A stretch of 64,000 nucleotides of DNA from SAR202 cluster bacterium bin87 (lineage in GTDB: Bacteria; Chloroflexota; Dehalococcoidia; Lucifugimonadales; UBA3495), in assembly GCA_002238825.1 (NCBI GenBank), contig MPNC01000003.1, positions 124,001-188,000 of the forward strand, in the 5' to 3' direction. Below are positions 18,092-26,996 of the stretch, in pieces. Within the stretch, counting starts at the first letter, position 1. Every line of letters starts with the position of its first letter. The notes beneath the pieces were generated by a model. The model saw nothing but the letters and a program-made list of their open reading frames with translations, did no database searches and had not been told where the DNA came from. The position numbers and the translations under genes are program-made.

Positions 18092-19552
18092 TTACGCCTG
18101 TTCTTCCCGGTCACGCGAGACGGCAAGGATCTTCTGCCGGCCCTGTTCCATGGTCAGTTGCTCCCGGATCTGCTCACGGTATCCCACGGAGTTGTAGGAG
18201 CAGAAGGGGATGGCCCGGCCGTCCGGCGTCAGGATGCCGACGCAGCACTTCATCACCTGCTTGACGTTGAAGGTCCAGGCGTCCAGGAAGTCCTTGATGG
18301 CGATCTGGAAGACATGCTCCTTGAGATGGTTGACCTCGTAGGGCAGGTCCAGGCCGGGTCCGCAAGCGCACTCAAACTGCCCGGCGGTCTGCTCGGTGCC
18401 AGCCACGGCGGAGGCCGACCACAGGCCCTCCAGCGCGGTCTGGATATCGGCGGCGTTGGGTGGCTTGGGCAACGCGCGGTTGGTGATGTAGTCCAGGTAC
18501 TGGTCGATGTCCAATATTCTGGGCAATGGCGTGACGGTGTCGCCGTCCACGAACAGGTAGGAATTGACCTGGCAGGTGGGGAAGCAGCAGGGGACGGGAA
18601 CGAAATCTTCCAGGATGAAACGGCCGTCGGTCTGGTCGACGATGCCGTGGATGATGTCGGGGATGGTGACCCTGGTCATGGGATCGAACTCGATGTGCCG
18701 GCCCACATGGGTGACGGGCTGGAAGACGACGCCGCGCACCGCCGGATGCTTCAGGCCGAACTCGACGATGCTGCCCACCTCGTCGGTGTTCACGTCCCGC
18801 TCGATGGCGGCCACCAGCACGGCGGTCATGCCAACCTCTGCCAACCGGTCCAGCGCGCGCATCTTGGTATCCAGCAGGGGTTCGCCGCGGATGGTCAGGT
18901 AGGTCTCCTCGCGGAGGCCGTCGAACTGGAAGTAGACCACCGGGTCCAGGGCCTGCATCTGCGCCAGGAAGCGGTCGTCGCGGGCCAGGCGCACGCCGTT
19001 GGTGTTGATCATCACCTGCCGGATGCCGCGGTCCTTGGCGGCCTGGATCATCTCGGGAAGCTGCGGGTGTATGGTGGGCTCACCGCCGCTGAACTGGACC
19101 ACCTCGGGGTCGCCCTCGATCTCCACCAGGCGGTCAAGCATGAACTCGACCTGCTCCAGGGTGAGGTTGTATCCGGCGCCGGCGTTGGCGAAGCACACCG
19201 GGCAGTCGAGGTTGCAGGCGGTGTTGACCTCGATGAGGGCCAGGCAGATGTGCTGCTTGTGCTCGGGGCAGAGGCCGCAGTCCAGCGGGCAACCGTCCTT
19301 GACCTCGGTGCTGAAGTCCAGGGGGATGGTGCCGGGTTTGTTGAACCGGATGCTCCCGACGTACATCTCGGCGTCGGAGCTGATGATGCCCTCGAACCAG
19401 CCGTGCTCGGGGCACCGTTTCCGCATGTAGACCTTGTTATCGCGGATGATTACCTGGGCGTCGATGACGGTTTTGCACTCGGGGCAGATGGATCGGGTGA
19501 GTTCGTGAAAGATATAGTCGGCGTCCTGCTTTATGCGGTTATTGGTTGTCAA
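18092..19552 (-). CDS. Radical SAM protein of the COG1964 / tetraether-synthase-like group
   Basis: 486 aa from a TTG start with GGAG nine bases upstream; no ATG fits the conserved N-terminus. Cysteines are arranged as in archaeal COG1964 proteins: C23-x2-C26 with C47 (rubredoxin-like), C88-x3-C92-x2-C95 (likely auxiliary Fe-S cluster) and the radical-SAM C113-x3-C117-x2-C120 in TACNLDCPVCFA. VQFSGGEPTIHPQL is the SAM-binding GGE motif. More conserved Cys occur near the C-terminus (FVPVPCCFPTC, FECACGPGLD, VMKCCVGI). Known members include the tetraether lipid synthase (Tes), which couples acyl chains, but other functions exist. Operon with the methyltransferase downstream. Confidence 0.82.
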   Translation of the reverse strand: MTTNNRIKQDADYIFHELTRSICPECKTVIDAQVIIRDNKVYMRKRCPEHGWFEGIISSDAEMYVGSIRFNKPGTIPLDFSTEVKDGCPLDCGLCPEHKQHICLALIEVNTACNLDCPVCFANAGAGYNLTLEQVEFMLDRLVEIEGDPEVVQFSGGEPTIHPQLPEMIQAAKDRGIRQVMINTNGVRLARDDRFLAQMQALDPVVYFQFDGLREETYLTIRGEPLLDTKMRALDRLAEVGMTAVLVAAIERDVNTDEVGSIVEFGLKHPAVRGVVFQPVTHVGRHIEFDPMTRVTIPDIIHGIVDQTDGRFILEDFVPVPCCFPTCQVNSYLFVDGDTVTPLPRILDIDQYLDYITNRALPKPPNAADIQTALEGLWSASAVAGTEQTAGQFECACGPGLDLPYEVNHLKEHVFQIAIKDFLDAWTFNVKQVMKCCVGILTPDGRAIPFCSYNSVGYREQIREQLTMEQGRQKILAVSRDREEQA

Positions 19553-19583
19553 TGTGGCTTGCTCCTTACACCCGGTTGCAATT

Positions 19584-20456
19584 TTATGCGGTCAGTTCGT
19601 TGCCGTTGCTGATCTCAACGTACGTGGTATCCCAAAGTGCCACCATCACGGCGCCGGTATTGGGGTCTGTGCGCAACCGTGTACCGGCTACCACTGGCAA
19701 CGCAATTCCGGTTTCTTCCGGTGGTCCGTCATGGCCTAGGATGGTTTCCAGGGTCTCCGCCTGCGCCGATGCACGCTTCACATCACCACGCTTGACTTCA
19801 AAGGATGCTTGAACAATCAAATAAACCGGCATGTCATCTTCGGCCCGGCGACCGTAGAAATAGACGTCACCGGAGTGGAGATCGTTGGCCGAGCTGCCGG
19901 AGACGATGCCGCGCTGGGCGGCGCCAATCGCCATTGTGAACATTTTCTCCCGTGGGAAGAGCTCGATACTGCTCAATTTCAGCGCATTAGCAAAATCACC
20001 GGGACGGCGTTCGCAGAGGAATTCCATTCCCCAGCCTTTCAAGGTGGAAACGTCATTTGAAGTGTAGTCATGCTCGGCACTCAGTTCTGAGACTCTGCCT
20101 CTCGTTTCCCGGTGAGATTCCATTAGTCGCTCGAACCTGCGGTCCATGCGTTCCTGTGACGTGCGCAGCTCTTCGAGTCCTCTTGAATTCTCCGATTGCA
20201 AAGCGCGGATCTCCGCCATCTCCCGGTCGTGCTGAGCGGCACGCTCCCGTTGCTCCGCGCGCATCTCGACGGCAGATTCCCGGATCTCCGCCATCTCCCG
20301 GTCATGCCGGGCGTCGCGCTCCACATTGGCGGCACGCATTTCGGCGATAGCGCGGGCGTTTTCACTCGCCAGTTGCGCAGTTTGCTCCAGTAACGCCCGC
20401 AATTGGGCAACGGTCATGGGCTGAGGATCGTTGGCGGGAAAATGATCTGTGGCCAT
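19584..20456 (-). CDS. Coiled-coil protein with a PD-(D/E)XK-like C-terminal domain
   Basis: 290 aa. Residues ~15-125 form a long coiled coil with repeated blocks (DREMAEIRESAVEMRAEQRE, DREMAEIRALQSE). The C-terminal half has FLCERRPGDFANALKLSS, SGDVYFYGRRAEDDMPVYLI, VQASFEVKRGDVKRASAQAETL and a terminal beta strand. This layout matches a widespread group of coiled-coil/restriction-endonuclease-fold proteins in Cyanobacteria and Chloroflexota. The usual catalytic ExK-type strand here reads VQAS, with Gln where a Glu is expected, so nuclease activity is doubtful. It lies between the radical-SAM gene and an orphan DNA methyltransferase on the same strand. Function unknown. Confidence 0.6.
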   Translation of the reverse strand: MATDHFPANDPQPMTVAQLRALLEQTAQLASENARAIAEMRAANVERDARHDREMAEIRESAVEMRAEQRERAAQHDREMAEIRALQSENSRGLEELRTSQERMDRRFERLMESHRETRGRVSELSAEHDYTSNDVSTLKGWGMEFLCERRPGDFANALKLSSIELFPREKMFTMAIGAAQRGIVSGSSANDLHSGDVYFYGRRAEDDMPVYLIVQASFEVKRGDVKRASAQAETLETILGHDGPPEETGIALPVVAGTRLRTDPNTGAVMVALWDTTYVEISNGNELTA

Positions 20457-20492
20457 AGCGACGACGTCCCGAAATATTCGCCTTCCATGTTA

Positions 20493-21323
20493 TCAGGTTG
20501 TCGCCTGGCCGATATCCGTGGCAGCAACGGCCAACCGTCTCTTCATGAGTTGAACCGCCTCCGGATTATTGTCGATCAGCGTGAACTCCCGACCCTCCTG
20601 GTGTGCCGCCTCGCCCAGTGTCCCGCTGCCGGCGAAGAAATCGAGCACGCGGTCCCCCGGGTTGGAATGGACGCGGACGATGCGGCTGAGGATGGCCATT
20701 GGTTTCTGGGTGGAGTAGCCGGTCTTCTCTTTTCCGGTCACTATGGTCTGCCACCACACGTCGGTGGGCGTCTTGCCCCGGGCGGCCTTCTCCGGTCCAA
20801 CCAGGCCGGGGGCCATGTAGGGGATGCGGTCCATGGCGTCGTAGTTGAAGGTGTAGTTGCCGGGGTCCCTCGCGTACCACAGGATGTTGTCGTGCTTGGC
20901 CGGCCAGCGGGTCTTCGGACGGCCGCCATAGTCGTAGGCCCAGATGATCTCGTTGATGAAGGAGGCGCGGCCGAAGATCTCGTCCAGCATCACCTTGCAG
21001 TAGTGGACCTCGCGGTAGTCGACGTGGAGGAAAAGGCTGCCGTGGTCGTCAAGCACCCGGTACGCCTCCTCCATGCGCGGGCGCAGGAAGCCGATGTAGT
21101 CGTCGAAAATGTCGGCGTACTCGCTGGACCCAACGACCTGCGTGCGGTAGCGGCGGCCCTGGAACCCGGTGCGGTCGCCGTCCGGGTCGGGCGTGACCCG
21201 GATGCGGGTGCGGGACTGGGACTTGCCGGTGTTGAAGGGAGGATCGACGTAGATCAACTGGAACGCGCGGTCGGGAAGCGTCCGCAGGACATCCAAATTG
21301 TCGCCGAGTATAATCTCGCCCAT
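20493..21323 (-). CDS. DNA methyltransferase (beta-class, N4-cytosine or N6-adenine)
   Basis: 276 aa from ATG 21323, which has GGAGG six bases upstream. The catalytic motif IV DPPFNTGK is near residue 27 and the SAM-binding motif I VLDFFAGSGTLGEAA near residue 230; motif IV before motif I is the beta-class order. The middle contains the target-recognition region (EIIWAYDYGGRPKTRWP, TDVWWQTIVTG and EKTGYSTQKP). It methylates an exocyclic amino group of A or C in a sequence it alone recognises. No restriction endonuclease or specificity subunit is adjacent, so it looks like an orphan, regulatory-type methylase. The coiled-coil nuclease-fold gene 36 bp downstream is the only possible partner. 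Confidence 0.9.
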   Translation of the reverse strand: MGEIILGDNLDVLRTLPDRAFQLIYVDPPFNTGKSQSRTRIRVTPDPDGDRTGFQGRRYRTQVVGSSEYADIFDDYIGFLRPRMEEAYRVLDDHGSLFLHVDYREVHYCKVMLDEIFGRASFINEIIWAYDYGGRPKTRWPAKHDNILWYARDPGNYTFNYDAMDRIPYMAPGLVGPEKAARGKTPTDVWWQTIVTGKEKTGYSTQKPMAILSRIVRVHSNPGDRVLDFFAGSGTLGEAAHQEGREFTLIDNNPEAVQLMKRRLAVAATDIGQATT

Positions 21324-21398
21324 CCTGCGCCTCCGATGCGAGGCCGCATTATCCCGTGCGCCGCTAACCGGCGTCAAACCAACACTCACGCCGCACCG

Positions 21399-21428
21399 GC
21401 GAGATTGCCACGCTACGCTCGCAATGAC
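21399..21428. repeat. Family A repeat, half copy
   Basis: A single arm, GCGAGATTGCCACGCTACGC followed by TCGCAATGACA, in the inverted orientation relative to copy 1. It sits between the divergent DNA methyltransferase and CoA transferase genes. Confidence 0.65.
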
Positions 21429-21464
21429 AAAAGAGGATGCGCGTGAGGATACCAGGTGAGATCA

Positions 21465-22694
21465 ATGACCCAGAACGATGGAACTCCGAACAATCATCCC
21501 GCTGGCCCGCTGGTCGGCGTCAAGGTGCTGGACCTGACGCAGATCATGGCCGGCCCCATGTGCACCATGCTGCTGGCCGACATGGGCGCCGACGTCATTA
21601 AGGTCGAGCGCCCCGGCACCGGCGACGACACGCGGCGCATGGGGTCGCGCCTGACCCACGACATCGCTGGCGGTTTCCTCGCGCTGAACCGCAACAAGCG
21701 CAGCATCGCGCTGGACCTGCGCTCGGACGAGGGCAAGGCGGTGTTCCGGCGCATGGCGGAAACGGCGGACATCGTGGCGGAGAACTTCCGGCCCGGCGTA
21801 ATGGACCGCCTGGGCCTGGGGTACGAGGCGCTGGCGGAGATCAACCCCCGGCTGGTGTACGCCAGCATATCCGGCTTCGGCGGCACGGGGCCGTATCGCA
21901 ACCGCGGCGGGTTCGACCTGGTAGCCCAGGGGATGAGCGGGCTGATGTCGATCACCGGCTTCCCGGGCGGGCCTCCGGCCAAGGTGGGCGTGCCCATCAC
22001 TGACATCGGCGCGGGCAGCTTTACCGCCTTCGGCATCCTGGCGGCGTATATCCACGCCCAGCGCACGGGACAGGGTCAGCAGGTGGACGGGTCGCTGTTG
22101 GAGGCCGGCATCGCCTTCACGGTCTGGGAGTCGTCGGAGTACTTCGCCAACGGGGAGATCCCCGGCCCACTGGGCTCCGCCCACCGGGTCAACGCGCCGT
22201 ACCAGGCCCTGCGCACCAGTGACGGTTACATCAACATCGGCGCGGCGTCGCAGCCGACGTGGGAGCAGTTCTGCTGCGCCATCGGGCAGGATGCCCTGAT
22301 CGAGGACGAGCGTTACCTGGAGCCCAACGACCGCAAGGCCCGCGAGGCAGAATTGGCCGAACTTCTGGAGGGCATCCTCGCCGAGCACACCACGGCCCAC
22401 TGGATGGAACTCCTGGAAGCCGCCGGCGTGGTGGCCGGCCCCATCTACGACATGGAGCAGGTGTACAGCGACGAGCAGGTCCTCGCCCGCGACATGAAAG
22501 TCACGCTGGACGACCCGGAACTGGGCCAACTGAACCACATCGGGGTTCCCGTGAAGCTATCGGAGACGCCAGGAAGCATCCGGCACCGCGGACCGGCGCT
22601 GGGCCAGCACAGCCGCGAGATACTGGCCGAGCACGGGTACAGTGAGGCGGAGATAGACGCGCTGGTCGAGGGCAAGACCGTCGGAGCGGTGTAG
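21465..22694 (+). CDS. CaiB/BaiF family III CoA transferase (1)
   Basis: 409 aa. Family III signature at the N-terminus: VLDLTQIMAGPMCTMLLADMGADVIKVERP, then LNRNKRSIALDLRS and ADIVAENFRPGVMDRLGLGYE; the Asp in VGVPITDIGAG is at the position of the family's catalytic aspartate, followed by GQGQQVDGSLLEAGI. These enzymes move CoA between carboxylic acids via an aspartyl-CoA intermediate; examples act on formate/oxalate, carnitine or bile acids, and the substrate cannot be read here. ATG 21465 is preferred over the GTG at 21456, which is part of its AGGTGAG ribosome-binding site. Single gene; the intrinsic terminator 150 bp downstream may end its transcript. Confidence 0.92.
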   Translation: MTQNDGTPNNHPAGPLVGVKVLDLTQIMAGPMCTMLLADMGADVIKVERPGTGDDTRRMGSRLTHDIAGGFLALNRNKRSIALDLRSDEGKAVFRRMAETADIVAENFRPGVMDRLGLGYEALAEINPRLVYASISGFGGTGPYRNRGGFDLVAQGMSGLMSITGFPGGPPAKVGVPITDIGAGSFTAFGILAAYIHAQRTGQGQQVDGSLLEAGIAFTVWESSEYFANGEIPGPLGSAHRVNAPYQALRTSDGYINIGAASQPTWEQFCCAIGQDALIEDERYLEPNDRKAREAELAELLEGILAEHTTAHWMELLEAAGVVAGPIYDMEQVYSDEQVLARDMKVTLDDPELGQLNHIGVPVKLSETPGSIRHRGPALGQHSREILAEHGYSEAEIDALVEGKTVGAV

Positions 22695-22843
22695 CTGCCC
22701 GAGGTTCCGGGTTCCGCCGAATTAGACACCGCTTTGCGGATCAATTCGGCGAGAAGAGCCATTTTGCCCGCGTGTTCCGATCCATTGAGGAGAACTGGGG
22801 TCATTAATCAGATGTAAGGGTATTGACCATTGGCAGTTGGCTG

Positions 22844-22874
22844 ACGGGCGGTGCGAAGGCGCCGCCCGTTTTTT
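22844..22874 (+). terminator. Intrinsic terminator
   Basis: An 11-bp GC-rich stem (arms 22844-22854 and 22859-22869, one G-T wobble) with a four-base loop, followed directly by six or more Ts. It probably ends the transcript of the CoA transferase that stops at 22694. Confidence 0.8.
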
Positions 22875-22939
22875 GTTGTAAGTCTGCTGCCTTTCGTGTG
22901 CATTTTTGGAATTGCACAGACACGCCGATGATAGAAGCC

Positions 22940-23020
22940 CAATATACAAATATATCGTATATCTGCGCGTGTTTATTACATATATCGAACTTATATGAGT
23001 TCGTATGAATTATTAAGGCC
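22940..23020 (+). promoter_or_regulatory. AT-rich regulatory patch upstream of the surface protein
   Basis: The gap 22695-23137 holds no gene. After the terminator it becomes strikingly AT-rich, with AATATACAAATATATCGTAT and TTATTACATATAT, in a chromosome otherwise in the 60s % GC. It contains a perfect inverted repeat, CGAACT (22986-22991) and AGTTCG (22998-23003), around TATATG. The composition suits a promoter/operator for the gene at 23138, but no convincing -35/-10 pair can be singled out. Confidence 0.4.
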
Positions 23021-23137
23021 ATATTGTCGCTGGAGACGGCCTTTTGGGCCATGGACTCTACCTCCGCGACTGTGGCCGCACTCACGCGCAGATAGGCCGA
23101 CACGCGCCGAAGGGCGACCAACGCGGAGGAAGGGACA

Positions 23138-25540
23138 ATGGACAGGCGACAAATGCGTGCGGGATACCGAATCCTAGGGTTGGCGGTGCTCATGCTGGCC
23201 CTCGCCGCTGCGGCAATGATTCCCGGCAACCCCAACGTCCCGCCAATTGCGGCGGACCACGACGACCGACCCAGTCCCAAGGTCTACGTAGATTGTCCAC
23301 AGACCCATGTGGAAGAGGGCAATTCACTGAAGGTTTACCTGGTGCGCACGGACGTGAACGGTCACGAGGAGGACAATTTCGGAGGGTGGTGGCATACCCA
23401 TTGGTACACCGCCAACGGATCAGATTACCCTCGCCTCGACGGGGTCTGGCAGGCCAGCACCGAGGCCGAGCGCCGCGCCAATCGTATGGAACGAACCATC
23501 CGGACCTACGAAGACGACCGCCTGGAAGGTGAAGAATCTTTCGTCGTTAGGTTCTCCCCGCCCAGCATTGTGAAAGATCTGGATGATCCGCAGCGGGACG
23601 ACCGGTGCGATATCACGATCGTGGACGACGAAGCGCGCGTGACCAGCATCGACATAATCTCGCGACCTGCCGCAGGGGACACCTACGGTCGGAAGGAGAC
23701 CATCGAATTCGCGGTCACCTTCAATCGCGAGGTCGAGGTGGGAGGCCGGCTGATCATGGGGATCTGGGTCAACCCTGGATGGCGGGCCGCCGGTTACCAG
23801 AGAGGGTCCGGCACGGATACCCTGGTGTTCGGATACACCGTCAAGGATCGAGACCGAGACGGCAATGGCGTCAGCGTCCCTAACGGCTACCACGACGGAA
23901 AACGATGGCACGGGTTCGGGCTCTCCAGCGTGATCAAGGTCAAAGACACGGATATCGGGGTCAGCGGCATATACCGTGGCATCGGAAACCAGTCGGGTCA
24001 CCGGGCGGACGGTTCAATTCGCCGGGGCGCCGTCGGCGTGCGGATTGTCTCAACGCCGGCCAACGGCGTCGCTTATGACGCTGGCGAGGACATCGAGATC
24101 GAAATCCGGTACCAGGAGGCGGTAAGAGTGACCGGCCGGAAGGGGATTGCCATCCGGGTCGGCGACTACGGGTCGGGACGGTCAACCTACCGCGCGGCAA
24201 GGTACGTGCGGGGCTCCGGCACCGACAGGATCGTCTACGCCTACACTGTGCAGGCCGGCGAACAGGACGACACGGGCATCAGTGTCGATCGCGGCAGCAG
24301 GAGCTCGGGGTATACGCGCGACGGCAGGCTCAATGTTCAGTCCTCCGGCGCCGCGGTCTCCGTCTACTACCCGGCCCTCGACGCTGACCCGGATCACAAG
24401 GTGTACGCCAGGGACAGAATCGCTCCCACTGTCTCCTCCGTTGCCCTGACCTCCGATCCCGGCGACGATGACACCTACACCGTCGGGGAAAGTGTTGAAG
24501 CAACGGTTACCTTCAGTGAGAACGTGCAGGTGACCGGTTCGCCGGAGATCGAGTTGGATGTCGGTGGTGCGGCGAAACATGCCGCGTACCGCCGGGTGGA
24601 CGGTTCGGCGGCGGTTTTCACCTACACCATTGCGGAAGGCGACGCCGACACCGACGGCATCTCCATCGGCGCGAACAAGATCATGCAAAACGGCGGAACC
24701 ATCGCCGACCTGTCCGGAAACCCGGCGACCCTGACCCACAACGCGGTGGCGGCCGACACGGGCCACCTAGTGGATGGGATAAGTCCGCAATTCGTGAGCG
24801 CGATCACGGTTACCATTGCCGGCAGCCCGGGTATACCGCCTTTCGTGCCGCCCACGCCGGAGCAACCAGGAGTAAGGGTAACGCTGAGCGAAGCCACGGA
24901 TCCCCTGCGCTTTGTTGATTGGCTTTCTGAACACCACGCCGTAGAAATACAGCACTTTTTTGAAGACATCCTGGACGTGACCGTGGATGGGGCTCCGGCC
25001 AAAGCCACCGGACTGAGCACTACGGGGAACACCTTGACCATTCCCCTGCAGCACGAGATAACAGCCGGCCAGGATGTGAGGGTGAGTTACGACAACAACT
25101 TCGCCAGGGATTCCCACGGCGCCTACGCGGACAGCGACGGAAACCCGCTCGTGCTTTTCTCTAACCAACCCGTGAACAACGTGTCAACAGCGACTGAAAC
25201 GACCGCGGACAACGACGCGGATGGCATCATATTCAGCGTCGCCGAGGTGAACATGGCCGAGGGCGCCACCGCGACTTACTCCGTGTCACTGGCGACGCAA
25301 CCCGCTTCCGACGTCACCGTTTCGCTCAGCATCGACCCACCCGGAGGCCGGGTTTCCGCAAACGTCGCAAGCCTGACCTTCACTTCAGACAATTGGAGCA
25401 CAACTCAGGACGTGAGGCTGACCGCATCCGAAGACACCGTATCCAGCAAATACTGGGCGATGGTCAACCACGCGGCGACGGGAGGCGGGTACGACGGCGA
25501 AACCGGCAGCGTGCGGGTGGTGGTCGAAGACAACGACTAG
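23138..25540 (+). CDS. Exported surface protein with SwmB-like and Calx-beta-like repeats
   Basis: 800 aa. The signal peptide is basic then hydrophobic (GLAVLMLALAAAAMIPG) with cleavage likely around residue 30-45. A first Calx-beta-like domain ends FVVRFSPPSIV...CDITIVDDEA. Three related units follow, each with a 'VTFxxxVxVxGxPxIxLxVG...AAYxxGSGxxxLxFxYTVxxGDxDxDGIxI' pattern: VTFNREVEVGG, IRYQEAVRVTG and VTFSENVQVTG. An SwmB-type unit (PPFVPPTPEQ...SYDNNF) and a final Calx-beta-like unit (MAEGATATYSVSLATQPASD) complete it. It ends abruptly at DND with no visible anchor or sorting domain. Such proteins are putative adhesins or surface-layer components. Confidence 0.8.
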   Translation: MDRRQMRAGYRILGLAVLMLALAAAAMIPGNPNVPPIAADHDDRPSPKVYVDCPQTHVEEGNSLKVYLVRTDVNGHEEDNFGGWWHTHWYTANGSDYPRLDGVWQASTEAERRANRMERTIRTYEDDRLEGEESFVVRFSPPSIVKDLDDPQRDDRCDITIVDDEARVTSIDIISRPAAGDTYGRKETIEFAVTFNREVEVGGRLIMGIWVNPGWRAAGYQRGSGTDTLVFGYTVKDRDRDGNGVSVPNGYHDGKRWHGFGLSSVIKVKDTDIGVSGIYRGIGNQSGHRADGSIRRGAVGVRIVSTPANGVAYDAGEDIEIEIRYQEAVRVTGRKGIAIRVGDYGSGRSTYRAARYVRGSGTDRIVYAYTVQAGEQDDTGISVDRGSRSSGYTRDGRLNVQSSGAAVSVYYPALDADPDHKVYARDRIAPTVSSVALTSDPGDDDTYTVGESVEATVTFSENVQVTGSPEIELDVGGAAKHAAYRRVDGSAAVFTYTIAEGDADTDGISIGANKIMQNGGTIADLSGNPATLTHNAVAADTGHLVDGISPQFVSAITVTIAGSPGIPPFVPPTPEQPGVRVTLSEATDPLRFVDWLSEHHAVEIQHFFEDILDVTVDGAPAKATGLSTTGNTLTIPLQHEITAGQDVRVSYDNNFARDSHGAYADSDGNPLVLFSNQPVNNVSTATETTADNDADGIIFSVAEVNMAEGATATYSVSLATQPASDVTVSLSIDPPGGRVSANVASLTFTSDNWSTTQDVRLTASEDTVSSKYWAMVNHAATGGGYDGETGSVRVVVEDND

Positions 25541-25550
25541 CTATCGCAGC

Positions 25551-25580
25551 GGGCCGGCGGCATGGGTTTGCCGCCGGCCC
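25551..25580. terminator. Bidirectional hairpin between convergent genes
   Basis: A perfect 12-bp GC stem, arms 25551-25562 and 25569-25580, with a six-base loop, placed 10 bases after the surface-protein stop and 24 before the CoA transferase stop on the other strand. There is no clear T-tract, so it may act with Rho or as an RNA-end stabiliser. Confidence 0.65.
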
Positions 25581-25604
25581 TCGCTCCGGTTGCACCCACC
25601 GGCG

Positions 25605-26996
25605 CTATTCCGGCGGCCGGCTCGGGTAGCCCGTGTCGTAATCGACCGTCCATCCCAGCTCTACCTGCCGGTCCAGGGGAACCGATGCCGGGATGCGCGC
25701 GCCGGCCAGGGTCTGGCCGATAGCCTCGGCCGCTTCCAGGTCGGCGATGCGGGAGTCGGTCAGGCCCAGCAGATCGGAGAGGATGTGCCGGTTGTCCTCG
25801 CCCAGCATCGGGGCCGGCTTGCGGATGCGGACGTCGCTGCCGGACATGCGCCAGCCGCGCGTCAGGTATTCCCGGCGACCCAAACCCGTCTTCGGGTGAT
25901 GATCCATGGCCTCGAAATAACCCCGGTCGCGGAAGTGCGGATCGCCAAGCATGTCCCTCCCGTCGAGAACCGGCCCGGCGGGCACTCCGGCATTCTGCAG
26001 GACGGTCATGACCTCGTATTTGGTGCGCGAGGACGTCCATCCCGAGATGATTTCGTCCAGCTCATCCTGGTTACTGTGGCGGGTCACCGGGTCGGCGAAG
26101 CGAGGGTCTGACGCCAGCCCGGGCGTGCCGATGGCGTCGCAGAAGGCCCGCCAGTCGGCGTCGTCGCGCACGGCGATCACGGCCCATTGGTCGTTGCCCT
26201 GGCACGGGTAACAGCCGTGGGGCGACATCGACTCATGGCGGTTGCCCAGGCGGCGGGCGCGGCGGCCGTTGAAGGCGTAATCCAGGATGCCCTCGCCGAG
26301 GAAGGACGCGCCCACCTGGTACATGGCGAGATCGATCCACATGCCCCGGCCCGTCTTCGCCCGGTGGATCAGGCTGACCAGCACCGCCAGTTGCGCGGTC
26401 CAGCTGGCCAGGAAATCGGTGTAGGAGTTGGCGATCTTGTTGGGAACCGTGCCGGATGAGGTGCGCCCGTCGGCGTCCACGTCCAGGTATCCCATGAACG
26501 CGCCGGTGCCGTGGGTCGGTTCCAGGGCGGTGGCCATGGCGCCGAAGTTGGTCCACGGGCCGGAGTGGCCGTAGCCGGTGTTGGACACCATTATGAGGTC
26601 GGGGCGCACGGATTTCAGGTTGGGATAGTCCAGCCCGAACCGGCGCATGACCCGGGGCGTGAAGTTCTCCAACACCACGTCGGATATGGAAACCAGTTCG
26701 CGCAGCACCTCCAGCGCCTCGTCGGAGCGCAGGTCCAGGGTTACGCTGATCTTGCCGTGGTTCAAGGTTTGGAAGGTGCCACCGCGCTCCCAGTACAGCT
26801 CGCCCGGGTCGTTGTCGGGGTAGGGGCCGTTGAGGGTGCGGGTTGTATCGACAAACTGGTTGTGGTGAGTGTCGACCTTGATGACCTCGGCGCCCAGGTC
26901 GGCCAGGTAGGCGCCGCAGTAGGGCATGGCGAAGACCCGGCTGAGGTCGACCACGCGGATGCCTTCCAATGGCAGGGTGCGTTCCGGCATCGTCAT
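25605..26996 (-). CDS. CaiB/BaiF family III CoA transferase (2)
   Basis: 463 aa, slightly long because of an extended C-terminus. Family III features: IRVVDLSRVFAMPYCGAYLADLGAEVIKVD, LNHGKISVTLDLRSDEAL, DVVLENFTPRVMRRFGLDYP and GRGMWIDLAMYQVGASFLGE. At the position of the catalytic Asp the segment reads NSYTDFLASWTAQ. Its ATG overlaps the stop of the next upstream CoA transferase (ATGA), so the two are translationally coupled. It is the last gene of a three-gene operon with a MaoC-type hydratase. Two tandem CoA transferases suggest either two subunits or sequential CoA transfers on one dicarboxylate-type intermediate; that is inference. Confidence 0.9.
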   Translation of the reverse strand: MTMPERTLPLEGIRVVDLSRVFAMPYCGAYLADLGAEVIKVDTHHNQFVDTTRTLNGPYPDNDPGELYWERGGTFQTLNHGKISVTLDLRSDEALEVLRELVSISDVVLENFTPRVMRRFGLDYPNLKSVRPDLIMVSNTGYGHSGPWTNFGAMATALEPTHGTGAFMGYLDVDADGRTSSGTVPNKIANSYTDFLASWTAQLAVLVSLIHRAKTGRGMWIDLAMYQVGASFLGEGILDYAFNGRRARRLGNRHESMSPHGCYPCQGNDQWAVIAVRDDADWRAFCDAIGTPGLASDPRFADPVTRHSNQDELDEIISGWTSSRTKYEVMTVLQNAGVPAGPVLDGRDMLGDPHFRDRGYFEAMDHHPKTGLGRREYLTRGWRMSGSDVRIRKPAPMLGEDNRHILSDLLGLTDSRIADLEAAEAIGQTLAGARIPASVPLDRQVELGWTVDYDTGYPSRPPE

